DNA of 64,000 bases from Burkholderiales bacterium (GCA_003577305.1 QEVL01000007.1:225226-289225), one strand, 5' to 3'; positions 51,760-63,655 are shown, counted from the first letter of the stretch. Notes: a model not told the origin generated them from the sequence alone. Numbers and translations: made by a program.

Positions 51760-52176
51760 TCAGATGCGCCGCTTCTTCGGCGGGCGGCAGCCGTTGTGCG
51801 GGATCGGAGTCACGTCCTGGATCTGCATGATCTTGATGCCGAGCGCGTTCAGCGCCCGCACCGACGACTCGCGCCCCGGCCCCGGCCCCTTGATCATCAC
51901 CTCGAGGTTCTTGATGCCGCATTCCTGCGCCGCGCGACCCGCAGCCTCGGCGGCCACCTGCGCGGCGAACGGCGTGGACTTGCGCGAGCCCTTGAACCCC
52001 GCACCGCCGGAAGATGCCCACGACAGCGTGTTCCCCTGCCGGTCGGTGATCGTGATGATCGTGTTGTTGAACGACGCGTGGACGTGCGCGATGCCGTCCG
52101 ACACGTTCTTGCGCGCCTTCTTGCGAAGCCGCGACGCGGCAGCGGCCTGCGCCGCCGACTGTGCCTTGGTTGCCAT
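51760..52176 (-). CDS. rpsK: 30S ribosomal protein S11
   Basis: The 138-residue protein has '[18 protein letters not shown]', '[20 protein letters not shown]' and the C-terminal '[17 protein letters not shown]', all S11 marks. It forms the platform of the small subunit near the mRNA exit. It lies 44 bases after rpsM. Confidence 0.98.
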   Translation of the reverse strand: MATKAQSAAQAAAASRLRKKARKNVSDGIAHVHASFNNTIITITDRQGNTLSWASSGGAGFKGSRKSTPFAAQVAAEAAGRAAQECGIKNLEVMIKGPGPGRESSVRALNALGIKIMQIQDVTPIPHNGCRPPKKRRI

Positions 52177-52220
52177 GTGCTGGATCGACTCCGGTGTGTT
52201 TGGTCAGCCGCGACGACGAC

Positions 52221-52586
52221 TCACTTCTTCAGCGCGACGCCGGCCTTGCGCGGGCCCTTGCGTGTGCGCGCGTTGGTGCGGGTACGCTGGCCGCGTACCG
52301 GCAGGCCGCGCCGGTGGCGCACGCCGCGGTAGCAGCCGAGGTCCATCAGCCGCTTGATCGACATCGACACCTCGCGGCGCAGGTCGCCCTCGATCGTGAG
52401 CTTGCCGATCAGCTCGCGGATGCGCTCGAGCTCGGCGTCGTTCAGGTCCCGGACCTTCTTGTCGCAGGGGACGTTCGCCGCCTCGCAGATCTGGCGGGCG
52501 CGCGTGCGCCCGATGCCGTAGATGGCGGTCAGGCCGATCCCGGTGTGCTGTCGGTCGGGGATGTTGATGCCCGCAATACGTGCCAT
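52221..52586 (-). CDS. rpsM: 30S ribosomal protein S13
   Basis: The 121-residue protein has '[20 protein letters not shown]', '[15 protein letters not shown]' and the C-terminal '[14 protein letters not shown]'. S13 contacts the P-site tRNA and the large subunit. It is the first gene of the classical alpha operon, 13 bases after rpmJ. Confidence 0.98.
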   Translation of the reverse strand: MARIAGINIPDRQHTGIGLTAIYGIGRTRARQICEAANVPCDKKVRDLNDAELERIRELIGKLTIEGDLRREVSMSIKRLMDLGCYRGVRHRRGLPVRGQRTRTNARTRKGPRKAGVALKK

Positions 52587-52599
52587 GGATATTCCTCGC

Positions 52600-52713
52600 T
52601 CAGCCCTGGCGCTGCTTGTGCCGCGGATCGGTGCAGATGACGCGAACGACTCCCTTGCGCCTGATCACCTTGCAATTGCGGCAGATCTTCTTGACTGATG
52701 CCATCACTTTCAT
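52600..52713 (-). CDS. rpmJ: 50S ribosomal protein L36
   Basis: The 37-residue protein starts at ATG 52713 and ends with TGA at 52602-52600. It reads '[20 protein letters not shown]' then '[17 protein letters not shown]', with three Cys and one His for zinc, the C+ type of L36. It lies between infA and rpsM, as in other betaproteobacteria. Confidence 0.97.
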   Translation of the reverse strand: MKVMASVKKICRNCKVIRRKGVVRVICTDPRHKQRQG

Positions 52714-52769
52714 CGTTCACCTCGTTGCCCGAACCGGCAGCGACGCCGCGGCCGGCCGGAAATCACCGT

Positions 52770-52988
52770 TCATTTCGACCTGAAGACGATCCTGGCCCGC
52801 GACAGGTCGTAGGGCGTGAGCTCCACCGTGACCTTGTCGCCCGGCAGGATGCGGATGTAGTGCATCCGCATCTTGCCGGAGATGTGGCCGAGCACCATGT
52901 GGCCGTTCTCGAGCTTCACGCGAAACGTCGCGTTGGGCAGGTTCTCGACCACCTCGCCCTGCATCTGGATGACGTCTTCCTTGCTCAT
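52770..52988 (-). CDS. infA: Translation initiation factor IF-1
   Basis: The 72-residue OB-fold protein starts '[20 protein letters not shown]' and ends '[13 protein letters not shown]', the complete IF-1. It binds the A site during initiation. It lies between secY and rpmJ. Confidence 0.97.
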   Translation of the reverse strand: MSKEDVIQMQGEVVENLPNATFRVKLENGHMVLGHISGKMRMHYIRILPGDKVTVELTPYDLSRARIVFRSK

Positions 52989-53049
52989 CGATCCGCGTTG
53001 CCCGATCTTCCGACACCCATTCCATGTCCGGCCGCCGCCCCGCGGGCCG

Positions 53050-54378
53050 CTACGCGCCGACCCCCCTGGCGCCCGCCTTCTTCAGCAGGCTCTCGTACTG
53101 GTGGGACATCACGTAGGCCTGGACCTGCGCCATGAAGTCCATCGTGACCACGACGATGATCAGCAGCGAGGTGCCACCGAAGTAGAACGGCACGTTCCAC
53201 TTCAGCACCAGGAACTCGGGCAGCAGGCACACCGCCGTGACGTAGATCGCGCCGACCAGCGTGAGCCGCAACAGGATCTTGTCGATGTACTTCGCGGTCT
53301 GTTCGCCGGGCCGGATCCCCGGGACGAACGCGCCGCTCTTCTTCAGGTTCTCGGCGGTCTCGCGGCTGTTGAAGACCAGCGCCGTGTAGAAGAAGCAGAA
53401 GAAAATGATCGCCAGCGCGTACATCAGGATGTACACCGGCTGCCCCGGCGACAGCGTGGCGGCGATGTCGCGCAGCCAGCGGACCGCCGGATTGGTCACG
53501 TCGCCTGAGGTGAACCACTGCGCGATCGTGGCCGGGAACAGGATGATCGACGACGCGAAGATCGGCGGAATCACGCCCGACATGTTCAGTTTCAGCGGCA
53601 GGTGCGAGGTCTGCCCGCCGTAGACGCGGTTGCCCACCTGCCGCTTGGCGTAGTTGACCGTGATCTTGCGCTGGCCGCGCTCGACGAACACCACGAACGC
53701 GGTGACCAGCACCACCAGCGCGACGATCACCAGCGAGACGAAACCGCTCATTGCACCGGTGCGGATCAGCTCGCCCATTCCCGCCAGCGCACCCGGCAGG
53801 CCGGCGACGATGCCCGCGAAGATGATGATCGAGATGCCGTTGCCCAGGCCGCGCTCGGTGATCTGCTCGCCCAGCCACATCAGGAACATCGTGCCGGTGA
53901 CCAGCGACACCACCGTGACGAAACGGAACGTGGGCCCCGGATCGATCACCAGCCCCGGCTGCGCCTCGATCGCGATCGCGATGCCGATCGCCTGGAACGT
54001 GGCCAGGCCGACGGTGAACCAGCGCGTGTACTTGGTGATCTCGCGCCGCCCCGCCTCGCCTTCCTTCTTCTTCGCCTCCAGGAACGGCACCACCACGGTG
54101 AGCAGCTGCATGATGATCGATGCCGAGATGTACGGCATGATCCCGAGCGCAAACACGGTGAAGCGCGACAGCGCCCCGCCCGAGAACAGGTTGAACATTC
54201 CGAGGATGCCGCCCTGCTGGCCGCGGAACAGCTGCGCCAGCTGGTCGGGGTCGATGCCCGGCACCGGGACGTGCGCGCCGATCCGGTAGACGGCGAGCGC
54301 GAGCACCAGGAAGATCAGCCGGCGCTTGAGGTCGCCGAACTTGCCTGCCTTGACCAGCGCTGCGGGATTCGTTGCCAC
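53050..54378 (-). CDS. secY: Protein translocase subunit SecY
   Basis: The 442-residue protein has ten membrane helices and SecY marks: '[20 protein letters not shown]', '[19 protein letters not shown]' and '[17 protein letters not shown]', with a C-terminal cytoplasmic loop '[21 protein letters not shown]'. It forms the Sec channel. It lies 31 bases after rplO. Confidence 0.98.
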   Translation of the reverse strand: MATNPAALVKAGKFGDLKRRLIFLVLALAVYRIGAHVPVPGIDPDQLAQLFRGQQGGILGMFNLFSGGALSRFTVFALGIMPYISASIIMQLLTVVVPFLEAKKKEGEAGRREITKYTRWFTVGLATFQAIGIAIAIEAQPGLVIDPGPTFRFVTVVSLVTGTMFLMWLGEQITERGLGNGISIIIFAGIVAGLPGALAGMGELIRTGAMSGFVSLVIVALVVLVTAFVVFVERGQRKITVNYAKRQVGNRVYGGQTSHLPLKLNMSGVIPPIFASSIILFPATIAQWFTSGDVTNPAVRWLRDIAATLSPGQPVYILMYALAIIFFCFFYTALVFNSRETAENLKKSGAFVPGIRPGEQTAKYIDKILLRLTLVGAIYVTAVCLLPEFLVLKWNVPFYFGGTSLLIIVVVTMDFMAQVQAYVMSHQYESLLKKAGARGVGA

Positions 54379-54409
54379 GTGCCTGTTCCGGGTTTCTCGT
54401 TCGCGCGGA

Positions 54410-54841
54410 TCAGGCGACCGAGCCGCCGGCAGCCTCGATCGCCGCCTTCGCGCCCCTGGTCGCGCCCACGCCCTTCAGGTTCACCGCGCGGGTGATCGCG
54501 CCCGACAGGATCACCTTGGCGCCCAGCGCGAGTTGCGGCACCACGCCGGCCGCCTTGAGCGTCAGCAGGTCGACCTCGTCGCCGCTGATGCGCTGGAGGT
54601 CGGACAGCCGGACCTCGGCCGTGTCGCCGGCGCTCATCGAGCGGAAGCCGCGCTTGGGCAGGCGGCGCTGCAGCGGCATCTGGCCGCCTTCGAAGCCGAC
54701 CTTGTGAAAGCCGCCCGAGCGTGATTTCTGGCCCTTGTGCCCGCGCCCGCCGGTCTTGCCCAGGCCCGAACCGATGCCGCGCCCGACGCGCTTGCGCGCG
54801 TGCGTGCTGCCTGCAGCGGGTTTGAGTTCGTTCAGTTTCAT
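54410..54841 (-). CDS. rplO: 50S ribosomal protein L15
   Basis: The 143-residue protein has the Gly-rich '[20 protein letters not shown]' and the C-terminal globular part of L15. It binds late in large-subunit assembly. The ATG sits one base after the rpmD stop. Confidence 0.97.
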   Translation of the reverse strand: MKLNELKPAAGSTHARKRVGRGIGSGLGKTGGRGHKGQKSRSGGFHKVGFEGGQMPLQRRLPKRGFRSMSAGDTAEVRLSDLQRISGDEVDLLTLKAAGVVPQLALGAKVILSGAITRAVNLKGVGATRGAKAAIEAAGGSVA

Positions 54842-54842
54842 C

Positions 54843-55022
54843 TCAGTGCACCCGAACCAGGTACGACACCTTGTTGATCATTCCGCGCACCGCGGGCGTG
54901 TCTTCCAGCTCGCGCGTCTGGTTGACTCTCTTCAGCCCCAGGCCGAGCACGGTCGCGCGGTGCGTGCCGCGCGTGCCGATCGGGCTCCTGACCAGGGTGA
55001 CTCTCAGCATCTTCTTGCTCAT
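54843..55022 (-). CDS. rpmD: 50S ribosomal protein L30
   Basis: The 59-residue protein has '[20 protein letters not shown]' and '[16 protein letters not shown]', the L30 core. ATG 55022 is preferred; ATG 55034 would add four residues. It lies between rpsE and rplO. Confidence 0.95.
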   Translation of the reverse strand: MSKKMLRVTLVRSPIGTRGTHRATVLGLGLKRVNQTRELEDTPAVRGMINKVSYLVRVH

Positions 55023-55069
55023 CGTGTTCTCCATGTGCCGGCACGCACTGCCGGCACGCCCGCGAACCC

Positions 55070-55597
55070 TCAGCCGAGGATCTCCTCGACCGATTTGCCG
55101 CGCTTGGCCGCGATTTCGGCCGGCGTGTTCAGGTTGCGCAGCGCGTCGAGCGTCGCGCGAACCAGGTTGTACGGATTCGACGAACCGTGGCTCTTCGCGA
55201 CGACGTTGCTCACGCCCATCACTTCGAAGATCGCGCGCATCGGTCCGCCCGCGATGATGCCGGTGCCCTCGGGCGCCGGCTTGAGCATCACCACGGAGGC
55301 ACCGTGGCGCCCCATCACCTGGTGATGCAGCGTGCCGCCGCGCAGCGGGACCTTGACCAGCTTGCGCCGCGCCTCGTCCATTGCCTTCTGCACCGCCACC
55401 GGGACCTCGCGCGACTTGCCCTTGCCCATGCCGATGCGGCCGTCGCCGTCGCCGACCACGGTGAGCGCCGCAAAGCCCAGGATGCGTCCGCCCTTGACCA
55501 CCTTCGTCACGCGGTTGACCGCGATCATCTTCTCGCGCAGGCCGTCGTCGCGCTCCTCGGCGCCCTTGCCGGCCACTTTCGCTTGGATCTTCGCCAT
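55070..55597 (-). CDS. rpsE: 30S ribosomal protein S5
   Basis: The 175-residue protein has '[20 protein letters not shown]', '[20 protein letters not shown]' and '[19 protein letters not shown]', typical S5. It acts in decoding accuracy. It lies 16 bases after rplR. Confidence 0.98.
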   Translation of the reverse strand: MAKIQAKVAGKGAEERDDGLREKMIAVNRVTKVVKGGRILGFAALTVVGDGDGRIGMGKGKSREVPVAVQKAMDEARRKLVKVPLRGGTLHHQVMGRHGASVVMLKPAPEGTGIIAGGPMRAIFEVMGVSNVVAKSHGSSNPYNLVRATLDALRNLNTPAEIAAKRGKSVEEILG

Positions 55598-55613
55598 GTT
55601 CGAATCCGTCCGC

Positions 55614-55979
55614 TCAGAACTTCAGGCCAGCTTCGCGCGCCGCTTCGGCGAGCGCCTTCACGCGCCCGTGGAAGCGGTAGCCGCTGCGATCGAAGGCCAC
55701 GCTATCGATGCCCGCCGCCAGCGCCTTCTCGGCGATGCGCCTGCCCACCAGCGCGGCGGCGTCGACGTTGCCGCCGCGTCCCTGTTTTCCTGCAAGCTGC
55801 GCGCGCACTTCCCGCTCGACCGTGGAGGCCGAAACGAGCACCTTCTCGCCGGAGTCGTCGAGGATGCTGGCGTAGATGTGCAGGTTGGTGCGGTGCACGG
55901 TCAGCCGGCGAGCCCGCAGTTCGCGGATCTTCAGCCGGGTCTGGCGGGCACGGCGCAGACGGGATTGGTTCGTGTCCAT
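55614..55979 (-). CDS. rplR: 50S ribosomal protein L18
   Basis: The 121-residue protein has the basic start '[20 protein letters not shown]' and '[18 protein letters not shown]', ending '[19 protein letters not shown]'. L18 binds 5S rRNA. It lies 30 bases after rplF. Confidence 0.97.
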   Translation of the reverse strand: MDTNQSRLRRARQTRLKIRELRARRLTVHRTNLHIYASILDDSGEKVLVSASTVEREVRAQLAGKQGRGGNVDAAALVGRRIAEKALAAGIDSVAFDRSGYRFHGRVKALAEAAREAGLKF

Positions 55980-56009
55980 CGGTCGATTCCCTGGAAGCAG
56001 CCGGAGGGC

Positions 56010-56543
56010 TCACTTCTTCTTCACTTCCTTCAACGCCACCCGCTCGTCGGCGTAGCGCACGCCCTTGCCCTTGTACGGCTCGGGTTCGCGATACGCGCGG
56101 ATCTCGGCGGCCACCTGGCCGACCACCTGCTTGTCGGCGCCCTTGATCACGATCTCGGTCTGCGTGGGCGTCTCGGCCTTCACGCCGGCCGGCAGCTGGT
56201 AGACCACCGGATGCGAGAAGCCGAGCGACAGGTTCAGGTTCGCGCCCTGCGCCTGCGCGCGGTAGCCGGTGCCCACGAGCTGCAGCCTCTTCTCGAAGCC
56301 CTTCGAGACGCCGTGCACCATGTTGGCGACCAGCGCGCGATAGGTGCCGCTCATCGCGTTCGCCTCGCGGCTCTCGTCGGCCGGCGGGAAGGTGAGTTCG
56401 GCGCCTTCGCGGGCGATCTTCACCAGCGGATCGACCCGCCGGGTGAGCGTGCCCAGGGGGCCCTTGACCGTGATCGCACCGTCGGACAGCGCCACTTCGA
56501 CGCCCGCCGGCACCGCGACCGGATTCTTGCCTACTCGAGACAT
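56010..56543 (-). CDS. rplF: 50S ribosomal protein L6
   Basis: The 177-residue protein starts '[17 protein letters not shown]' and has the C-terminal '[17 protein letters not shown]' signature. L6 lies at the base of the stalk near the factor-binding site. It follows rpsH by 11 bases. Confidence 0.98.
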   Translation of the reverse strand: MSRVGKNPVAVPAGVEVALSDGAITVKGPLGTLTRRVDPLVKIAREGAELTFPPADESREANAMSGTYRALVANMVHGVSKGFEKRLQLVGTGYRAQAQGANLNLSLGFSHPVVYQLPAGVKAETPTQTEIVIKGADKQVVGQVAAEIRAYREPEPYKGKGVRYADERVALKEVKKK

Positions 56544-56554
56544 CCCAACCTCCG

Positions 56555-56950
56555 TCAGGCCACGTAGGCGATGACTTCGCCGCCCACGCCGCTTGCGCGC
56601 GCGCGGCGGTCGGTCATGACGCCCTTGGGCGTGGTGACGATCGCCACGCCCAGGCCGTTCATCACCTGCGGCAGCGCGTCGCGGCCGCGGTACACGCGCA
56701 GGCCGGGGCGCGACACCCGCTCGAGCCGCTCGATCACGGGGCGGCCCGCGTAGTACTTCAGCTGCACTTCGAGCTCGTTCTTGACGCCCTCGCCCTTGAC
56801 CGCGAAGCCGTCGATGTAGCCCTCGTCCTTCAGGACCTGCGCGATCGCCACTTTCAGCTTGGACGACGGCATTGACACCGATTCCTTTTCGACGCGCTGC
56901 GCGTTGCGGATGCGCGTGAACATGTCGGCGACCGGATCGCTCATGCTCAT
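56555..56950 (-). CDS. rpsH: 30S ribosomal protein S8
   Basis: The 131-residue protein has '[18 protein letters not shown]' and the C-terminal '[20 protein letters not shown]'. S8 organises the central domain of 16S rRNA and in E. coli represses the spc operon. It follows rpsN by 14 bases. Confidence 0.98.
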   Translation of the reverse strand: MSMSDPVADMFTRIRNAQRVEKESVSMPSSKLKVAIAQVLKDEGYIDGFAVKGEGVKNELEVQLKYYAGRPVIERLERVSRPGLRVYRGRDALPQVMNGLGVAIVTTPKGVMTDRRARASGVGGEVIAYVA

Positions 56951-56964
56951 GATGGATTCCTTGT

Positions 56965-57270
56965 TTACCAGCTCGCCTTGGTCAGGCCCGGGATCTCGCC
57001 GCGCATCGCGACCTCGCGAAGCTTGTTGCGGCCGAGCCCGAACTTGCGGAAGGTGCCGCGCGGGCGACCCGTGATCTCGCAGCGATTGCGAAGCCGCGTC
57101 GGGCTGGAGTCGCGCGGCAGCGCCTGCAGCTTCAGGCGCGCCTGGTAGCGCTCTTCCAGCGACAGCGACTGGTCGTTGATGATCGCCTCGAGCGCCTTGC
57201 GCCTGGCTGCGAACTTGCGCACCATCGCCTGGCGCTTCAGGTCCCGGTTGATCATGGCGAGTTTGGCCAC
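56965..57270 (-). CDS. rpsN: 30S ribosomal protein S14 (zinc-independent)
   Basis: The 101-residue protein starts at GTG 57270 ('[14 protein letters not shown]') and ends '[22 protein letters not shown]'-like within the last 22 residues. It is the long C-minus form without CxxC pairs. GTG is the only start in this position. It follows rplE by 17 bases. Confidence 0.96.
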   Translation of the reverse strand: MAKLAMINRDLKRQAMVRKFAARRKALEAIINDQSLSLEERYQARLKLQALPRDSSPTRLRNRCEITGRPRGTFRKFGLGRNKLREVAMRGEIPGLTKASW

Positions 57271-57287
57271 TTGTCTGCTTCCTCGAT

Positions 57288-57827
57288 TCAGTTGCGGAAC
57301 GGGAACCTGAAGGCCGCCAGCAGCGCCTTCGCTTCCTCGTCGTTCTTCGCGGTGGTGGTGATGCTGATGTTCAGCCCACGCAGCGCATCGACCTTGTCGT
57401 ATTCGATCTCGGGGAAGATGATCTGCTCCTTGACCCCGAGGTTGTAGTTGCCGCGACCGTCGAACGCCTTCGCCGACACGCCCCGGAAGTCGCGCACGCG
57501 CGGCAGCGCAATCGTCACCAGGCGGTCGAGGAACTCGAACATGCGTTCGCCGCGCAGCGTGACCATGCAGCCGATCGGATAGCCGGTACGGATCTTGAAG
57601 CCGGCGATCGCCTTCTTCGCCCTGGTGGTCACGACCTTCTGGCCGGCGATCTTCGTCAGGTCGGCCGACGCGTTCTCCAGGACCTTCTTGTCGGCCACCG
57701 CCTCGGACACGCCCATGTTCAGCGTGATCTTCGAGATGCGCGGCACCTCCATCACGGACTTGTAGCCGAACTGCTTCATCAGGTCGGGTACGACCTTCTC
57801 GCGATAGTGCTCTTGCAGGCGAGTCAT
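57288..57827 (-). CDS. rplE: 50S ribosomal protein L5
   Basis: The 179-residue protein has '[20 protein letters not shown]', '[18 protein letters not shown]' and the ending '[16 protein letters not shown]'. L5 carries 5S rRNA to the large subunit. It follows rplX by 25 bases. Confidence 0.98.
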   Translation of the reverse strand: MTRLQEHYREKVVPDLMKQFGYKSVMEVPRISKITLNMGVSEAVADKKVLENASADLTKIAGQKVVTTRAKKAIAGFKIRTGYPIGCMVTLRGERMFEFLDRLVTIALPRVRDFRGVSAKAFDGRGNYNLGVKEQIIFPEIEYDKVDALRGLNISITTTAKNDEEAKALLAAFRFPFRN

Positions 57828-57852
57828 TTCGATTTCCCAATGCGCCCGGGGT

Positions 57853-58176
57853 TCATCCCCGGACAGTCACCATTTCGCCGTTGGACTTGAAGACGCGCAC
57901 CTTGCGGCCGTCTTCGAGCGTCTTCACGCCGACGCGATCGCCCTTGCCCGTGGCCGGATTCAGCAGCATCAGGTTCGACTGGTCGATCGGCATCGACTTG
58001 TCGACGATTCCGCCGACCTGCCCCTTCATCGGGTTGGGACGGACGTGCTTCCTGACCACGTTCACGCCCTCGACGACCAGGTGGGTGGGGTCGACCCGGC
58101 GCAGCACCGTGCCGCGCTTGCCCTTGTCACGCCCGGCGATGACGATCACTTCATCGCCCTTGCGGATCTTCTGCAT
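57853..58176 (-). CDS. rplX: 50S ribosomal protein L24
   Basis: The 107-residue protein has the KOW motif '[19 protein letters not shown]' and '[15 protein letters not shown]'. L24 starts large-subunit assembly. Its ATG shares one base with the rplN stop (TGATG), so the two are coupled. Confidence 0.97.
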   Translation of the reverse strand: MQKIRKGDEVIVIAGRDKGKRGTVLRRVDPTHLVVEGVNVVRKHVRPNPMKGQVGGIVDKSMPIDQSNLMLLNPATGKGDRVGVKTLEDGRKVRVFKSNGEMVTVRG

Positions 58177-58544
58177 CAGATCACCTCCGGTGCGAGCGAA
58201 ACGATCTTCATGAAGCGCTCGGTGCGCAGCTCGCGCGTGACCGGCCCGAAGATGCGCGTGCCGATCGGCTCGAGCTTCGCGTTGAGCAGCACCGCGGCGT
58301 TGCCGTCGAAGCGGATCAGCGAGCCGTCCTGGCGGCGCACGCCCTTGGCCGTGCGCACGACGACCGCGTTGTAGATCTCGCCCTTCTTGACGCGCCCGCG
58401 CGGCTGCGCGTCCTTGACGGAGACCTTGATGATGTCGCCGATGCCGGCGTAGCGACGCTTCGAGCCGCCGAGCACCTTGATACACATGACTGAGCGCGCG
58501 CCGGTGTTGTCGGCGACGTCCAGCGTCGTTTGCATCTGGATCAT
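58176..58544 (-). CDS. rplN: 50S ribosomal protein L14
   Basis: The 122-residue protein starts '[20 protein letters not shown]' and ends '[15 protein letters not shown]', standard L14. It is the first gene of the spc section and follows a 218-base gap that holds a promoter candidate. Confidence 0.98.
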   Translation of the reverse strand: MIQMQTTLDVADNTGARSVMCIKVLGGSKRRYAGIGDIIKVSVKDAQPRGRVKKGEIYNAVVVRTAKGVRRQDGSLIRFDGNAAVLLNAKLEPIGTRIFGPVTRELRTERFMKIVSLAPEVI

Positions 58545-58620
58545 TTGTCTGCCCCAACTTGATCCGCGGCCGGCCCGGAAGGCTTTCTCGCGGTCAGTAT
58601 TGGTCCCGTGGGTTGGGTGG

Positions 58621-58650
58621 TCTGGTGGCGGTACCCGCCCGTCAACCAGA
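58621..58650 (-). other. Leader hairpin upstream of rplN
   Basis: TCTGGT-GGCGG (58621-58631) pairs with CCGCC (58635-58639) and ACCAGA (58645-58650), with a five-base bulge and a three-base loop. It lies just after the inferred start of the spc promoter and may stabilise or control the transcript. Confidence 0.45.
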
Positions 58651-58657
58651 GCCGAAC

Positions 58658-58686
58658 ATTATTGCACGCGCCGAAGCGTTGCGCAA
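58658..58686 (-). promoter_or_regulatory. Candidate promoter of the spc section (rplN onward)
   Basis: On the minus strand TTGCGC (58681-58686) and AATAAT (58658-58663) are 17 bases apart, and TGC directly precedes the -10 hexamer, giving an extended -10. It lies in the 218-base gap between rpsQ and rplN, exactly where E. coli has its spc promoter. Confidence 0.65.
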
Positions 58687-58762
58687 GGCCGTTGCAGTCG
58701 CGCGCCGCCGGAGCGGGCTGGCCGCCCGGCACGGGCCGCCGCCAGCGCGACTGCCCGGAAGA

Positions 58763-59053
58763 TCAGGCCGAAGCCGGGGTCACCAGCCGGGTGACCTTCC
58801 AGGCCTTGGTGCGCGACACCGGACGGCATTCCTGGATCTCGACCAGGTCGCCTTCGTTGTACGGCGTCTCGGCGTGCGCATGGCAGCGCGTGCTGCGTAC
58901 GATGTACTTGCCGTAAACCGGATGCTTGACGCGCCGCTCGATCAGCACCGTGACCGTCTTCTGCATCTTGTTGCTGACCACGCGCCCGACCAGCGTGCGC
59001 TTGACTGCGGTTCTGGTGGCGGAAGCGTCCGCCGTCGCCCGGGTCGTCGTCAT
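58763..59053 (-). CDS. rpsQ: 30S ribosomal protein S17
   Basis: The 96-residue protein has '[20 protein letters not shown]' and '[20 protein letters not shown]', standard S17, after a 14-residue Thr/Ala-rich leader. Its ATG overlaps the rpmC stop by four bases. It ends the S10 section. Confidence 0.96.
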   Translation of the reverse strand: MTTTRATADASATRTAVKRTLVGRVVSNKMQKTVTVLIERRVKHPVYGKYIVRSTRCHAHAETPYNEGDLVEIQECRPVSRTKAWKVTRLVTPASA

Positions 59054-59244
59054 TTGGCGGCCGCCTTCTCGTTCAGCACCGTGCGCACGCGCGCGATGTC
59101 GCGCCGCGTCTTGCCCAGCTGGCTGGTGTTGGTGAGCTGCTGCGTGGCGATCTGCATGCGCAGCGAGAAGTGCGCCCTGAGCAGTTCGCCGAGTTCCTTC
59201 CTGAGCGCCTCGGGATCCCTGGCGCGCAGTTCTTTCGCTTTCAT
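59050..59244 (-). CDS. rpmC: 50S ribosomal protein L29
   Basis: The 64-residue helical protein has '[20 protein letters not shown]' and '[19 protein letters not shown]'. L29 lies near the exit tunnel. It lies 29 bases after rplP. Confidence 0.96.
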   Translation of the reverse strand: MKAKELRARDPEALRKELGELLRAHFSLRMQIATQQLTNTSQLGKTRRDIARVRTVLNEKAAAK

Positions 59245-59273
59245 GTTCGTGCCCTTGTCGTCGCCGGCCGCGC

Positions 59274-59690
59274 TCACGCGCCGACCATGCGGGAGACGAA
59301 GACGGTGGCGATCGGCAGCTTGGCCGCTGCGAGCGCGAACGCCTCGCGGGCCAGCGCCTCGTTCACGCCGTCCATTTCGTAGAGGACCTTGCCCGGCTGG
59401 ATCTCGGCCACGTAGAACTCGGGATTGCCCTTGCCGCTGCCCATGCGGACTTCGGCAGGCTTCTTCGAGACCGGTTTGTCGGGGAAGATGCGGATCCACA
59501 CCCGGCCGCCGCGTTTGATATGGCGCGTCATCGCGCGGCGCGCCGCCTCGATCTGGCGTGCGGTGAGCCGGCCGCGGCCGATCGCCTTCAGGCCGAAATC
59601 ACCGAACGAAACCGAGGTGCCCCGCGTGGCGATGCCCTTGTTGCGGCCCTTCTGTTCTTTCCTGTACTTGCGTCGAGCGGGTTGCAGCAT
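59274..59690 (-). CDS. rplP: 50S ribosomal protein L16
   Basis: The 138-residue protein has '[19 protein letters not shown]', '[20 protein letters not shown]' and '[18 protein letters not shown]'. L16 binds near the A-site tRNA. It lies 3 bases after rpsC. Confidence 0.98.
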   Translation of the reverse strand: MLQPARRKYRKEQKGRNKGIATRGTSVSFGDFGLKAIGRGRLTARQIEAARRAMTRHIKRGGRVWIRIFPDKPVSKKPAEVRMGSGKGNPEFYVAEIQPGKVLYEMDGVNEALAREAFALAAAKLPIATVFVSRMVGA

Positions 59691-59693
59691 CGC

Positions 59694-60557
<864 letters not shown>

Positions 60558-60576
60558 GTCGTTGCTTCCGGTTTCC

Positions 60577-60909
60577 TTACCTGTCGCCAACGGTGACGTA
60601 GATGTGGCAGGTCTGCTTCTCGATCCTGCAGCCGCGGCCCTTCGCGCGCGCGTGGAAGCGCCGCATCGAGGTGCCTTTCTCGACGTGGATCGTCTTGACC
60701 TTCAGTTCGTCGACGTCGGCGCCGTCGTTGTGCTCGGCGTTGGCGATCGCCGATTCGAGCACCTTCCTGACGATCTTCGACGCCTTCTTCGGCGAGAAAG
60801 CGAGGATGTTCAGCGCCTGCTCGACCGGCTTTCCGCGCACCATGTCCGCGACCAGCCGGCCCTTCTGGGCCGACAGGTGCACCCCGCGCAGGATGGCCTG
60901 GGTTTCCAT
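60577..60909 (-). CDS. rplV: 50S ribosomal protein L22
   Basis: The 110-residue protein has '[20 protein letters not shown]' and the exit-tunnel hairpin region '[20 protein letters not shown]'. It lies 12 bases after rpsS. Confidence 0.97.
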   Translation of the reverse strand: METQAILRGVHLSAQKGRLVADMVRGKPVEQALNILAFSPKKASKIVRKVLESAIANAEHNDGADVDELKVKTIHVEKGTSMRRFHARAKGRGCRIEKQTCHIYVTVGDR

Positions 60910-60921
60910 GTCTCGTTCCCC

Positions 60922-61203
60922 TTAGCGCCTCACCGGCGACTTCTTGTCGGCGGCGTGCCCCTTGAACGTGCGCGTGATCGCGAACTCGCCCAGTTTGTGG
61001 CCGACCATGTTCTCGTTGATGAACACCGGCACGTGCTGCTTGCCGTTGTGCACCGCGATCGTCAGCCCGATGAACTCGGGCACGACGGTCGAGCGACGCG
61101 ACCAGGTGCGGATCGGTTTCTTGTCTTTCGTGGCCAGCGCGACGTCGACCTTGTGCATCAGGTGCGCGTCGACGAAGGGCCCTTTCTTTACTGAACGTGC
61201 CAT
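60922..61203 (-). CDS. rpsS: 30S ribosomal protein S19
   Basis: The 93-residue protein has '[19 protein letters not shown]', '[20 protein letters not shown]' and '[19 protein letters not shown]', standard S19. It sits in the head of the small subunit. Confidence 0.98.
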   Translation of the reverse strand: MARSVKKGPFVDAHLMHKVDVALATKDKKPIRTWSRRSTVVPEFIGLTIAVHNGKQHVPVFINENMVGHKLGEFAITRTFKGHAADKKSPVRR

Positions 61204-61225
61204 AAGTTGCTCGTCACTCGCCTGT

Positions 61226-62044
61226 TTACTTGCGGCCGCGGCGCTGCACGATCAGCGTGCCGGTGCGCTTGTTGCGACGGGTCTTGAAGCCCTTGGTCGG
61301 CACCCCCCACGGCGAGACCGGGTGGCCACCGCCGTTCGAACGCCCGCCGTGCGGGTGATCGACCGGGTTCATGCTGATGCCGCGCACGGTCGGACGGATG
61401 CCGCGCCAGCGGTTCGCGCCGGCCTTGCCGATCGTGCGCAGGCTGTGCTCTTCGTTGCCCACCTCTCCGATCGTCGCGCGGCACTCGATGTGCACCTTGC
61501 GGATCTCGCCCGAGCGCAGCCGCAGCTGCGCGTAGGCGCCCTCGCGCGCCAGCAGCCGCACCGAAGTGCCCGCCGAGCGCGCGAGCTGCGCGCCCTTGCC
61601 CGGGAGCATCTCGATGCAGTGGATCGAGGAGCCCACCGGGATGCTGCGGATCGGCAGCGCGTTGCCCGCCCGGATCGGCGCCTCGGCCCCGCTCATCAGC
61701 ACCGCGCCGGGCGCGATGCCGCGCGGCGCGAGGATGTAGCGGCGCTCGCCGTCGGCGTAGCACAGCAGCGCGAGATGCGCGCTGCGGTTCGGATCGTATT
61801 CGAGCCGCTCGACCTTCGCCGGGATCCCGTCCTTGTTGCGACGGAAGTCGACGATCCGGTAGTGCGCCTTGTGGCCACCGCCCTTGTGCCGCGTGGTGAT
61901 GTGGCCCAGGTTGTTGCGCCCGGACCCGCGCTTCTTCGATTCGGTGAGCGCGGGCACGGGACCGCCCTTGTGCAGGCCCGGGGTCACGATCTTCACCATC
62001 GCGCGACGACCCGGCGAAGTCGGTTTCGTCTTGACGACCGGCAT
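61226..62044 (-). CDS. rplB: 50S ribosomal protein L2
   Basis: The 272-residue protein has '[20 protein letters not shown]' and the catalytic-centre loop '[19 protein letters not shown]'. L2 is needed for subunit joining and peptide bond formation. It starts directly after the rplW stop. Confidence 0.98.
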   Translation of the reverse strand: MPVVKTKPTSPGRRAMVKIVTPGLHKGGPVPALTESKKRGSGRNNLGHITTRHKGGGHKAHYRIVDFRRNKDGIPAKVERLEYDPNRSAHLALLCYADGERRYILAPRGIAPGAVLMSGAEAPIRAGNALPIRSIPVGSSIHCIEMLPGKGAQLARSAGTSVRLLAREGAYAQLRLRSGEIRKVHIECRATIGEVGNEEHSLRTIGKAGANRWRGIRPTVRGISMNPVDHPHGGRSNGGGHPVSPWGVPTKGFKTRRNKRTGTLIVQRRGRK

Positions 62045-62341
62045 CTAGATTGCCTCCGCGAAATTGATTTCCTGGCCCGGCTTCAGGTTGACGTAGGCCT
62101 TGCGCACGTTGCGCCGGCGGCCGTTGTAGCGGCCGAAGCGCTTCTGCTTGCCCTTCTGGTTGAGCACCTGCACCGAATCGACCTGGACCTCGAACAGCAG
62201 CTCGACCGCCGCCCGGATCTCGTCCCGGGTGGCGTCCTGCAGCACGCGGAACGCCACCTGGCCGTTCTTCTCGGCGATCATCGTCGCCTTCTCGGAGACG
62301 ATGGGCGCCACGAGCACCGTCATCAGACGTTCCTGGTTCAT
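62045..62341 (-). CDS. rplW: 50S ribosomal protein L23
   Basis: The 98-residue protein has '[20 protein letters not shown]' and '[19 protein letters not shown]'. L23 docks trigger factor and SRP at the exit. Its ATG overlaps the rplD stop by four bases. Confidence 0.97.
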   Translation of the reverse strand: MNQERLMTVLVAPIVSEKATMIAEKNGQVAFRVLQDATRDEIRAAVELLFEVQVDSVQVLNQKGKQKRFGRYNGRRRNVRKAYVNLKPGQEINFAEAI

Positions 62342-62970
62342 CCCAGCATCTCCTGGACTCTGGCCAGCGCCGGCCTGGTGATCAGCACGTTGCTGAAGTG
62401 CACCAGCGACACCGGGTCGGCGTGGCGCGGCTCGACCACCAGCACGTGCGGCAGGTTGCGCGAAGCGAGATAGAGGTTCTCGTCGAGGCTGTCGGTGATG
62501 ACCAGCACCGACTCGCCGTTCAGGCCCATGCCCATCGCCTCGAGCTTGTCGGCGAGCAGCCTGGTCTTCGGAGCCTCGATCGAGAGCTCCTCGATCACGG
62601 CGACGCGGTCTTCGCGCGCGAGCTGCGAGAGGATCGAGCAGACGCCGGCGCGATACATCTTCCGGTTGACCTTCTGCGAGAAATTCTCGTCGGGCGAATT
62701 CGGAAAGATCTTGCCGCCGCCGCGCCACAGCGGGCTCGAGGTCATGCCGGCGCGCGCGCGCCCGGTGCCCTTCTGGCGGAACGGCTTCTTGGTCGAGTGC
62801 CGGACGGCGCCGCGGTCTTTCTGCGCGCGGTTCGCGCTGCGGCCGTTCGCGCGATAGGCGACCACCACCTGGTGGATCAGCGGCTCGTTGAAATCGCGGC
62901 CGAAGATCGTGTCCGGCGCCTCGACCTTCGCTGCCGGCTGACCCGTGGCGTCGAGCAGTTTCAGTTCCAT
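62338..62970 (-). CDS. rplD: 50S ribosomal protein L4
   Basis: The 210-residue protein has the tunnel loop '[20 protein letters not shown]' and '[20 protein letters not shown]'. In enterobacteria L4 represses the S10 operon; whether it does so here is unknown. It lies 13 bases after rplC. Confidence 0.98.
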   Translation of the reverse strand: MELKLLDATGQPAAKVEAPDTIFGRDFNEPLIHQVVVAYRANGRSANRAQKDRGAVRHSTKKPFRQKGTGRARAGMTSSPLWRGGGKIFPNSPDENFSQKVNRKMYRAGVCSILSQLAREDRVAVIEELSIEAPKTRLLADKLEAMGMGLNGESVLVITDSLDENLYLASRNLPHVLVVEPRHADPVSLVHFSNVLITRPALARVQEMLG

Positions 62971-62983
62971 TGGCTCGGGCTCC

Positions 62984-63655
62984 TCACGCCAGGTTCGCCG
63001 CGCGCTTGCCCGGGGCGCGCGCACGCACCGCCGGGGTCACGACGACGTTTCCGTTCTTCGAGCCGGGCACCGCGCCGCGCACCATCAGCAGGCCGCGCTC
63101 GGCGTCGACCCGGGCGATCTCGAGGTTCTGCACGGTGCTCGCGACCGCGCCGAGATGGCCCGGCATGCGCTTGCCCGGGAACACGCGGCCCGGATCCTGC
63201 GCCATGCCGATCGAGCCCGGCACGTTGTGCGAGCGCGAGTTGCCGTGCGAGGCGCGCCCGGAACCGAAGTTGTGGCGCTTGATCGTGCCGGCGAAGCCCT
63301 TGCCGATGGAGGTACCGTGCACGTCGACCTTCTGGCCGGCCGAGAAGATGCCGGCCTGGACGACTGCGCCCGGCTGCAGTTCGCCGAGCGCCTCGGGAGC
63401 GACACGGAATTCGCGCACGATGCTGCCGGCCTCGACCCCCGCTTTCGCGAAGTGCCCGGCCTGGGGCTTGGTGACGCGGGTGGCGCGGCGCTTGCCCCAG
63501 GTGAGCTGGACGGCGCTGTAACCGTCGTTCTCGACGGTCTTGATCTGGGTGACGCGGTTGTCCGACACGTCGAGCACCGTCACCGGGATGGAGTCGCCAT
63601 CGTCGGTGAAGATGCGCATCATGCCGACCTTGCGTCCCACGAGGCCAAGGCTCAT
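62984..63655 (-). CDS. rplC: 50S ribosomal protein L3
   Basis: The 223-residue protein has '[20 protein letters not shown]', '[20 protein letters not shown]' and '[14 protein letters not shown]'. L3 lies near the peptidyl transferase centre. The ribosome site GGAG lies just upstream of ATG 63655. It is the first gene of this operon, because rpsJ is not upstream. Confidence 0.98.
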   Translation of the reverse strand: MSLGLVGRKVGMMRIFTDDGDSIPVTVLDVSDNRVTQIKTVENDGYSAVQLTWGKRRATRVTKPQAGHFAKAGVEAGSIVREFRVAPEALGELQPGAVVQAGIFSAGQKVDVHGTSIGKGFAGTIKRHNFGSGRASHGNSRSHNVPGSIGMAQDPGRVFPGKRMPGHLGAVASTVQNLEIARVDAERGLLMVRGAVPGSKNGNVVVTPAVRARAPGKRAANLA

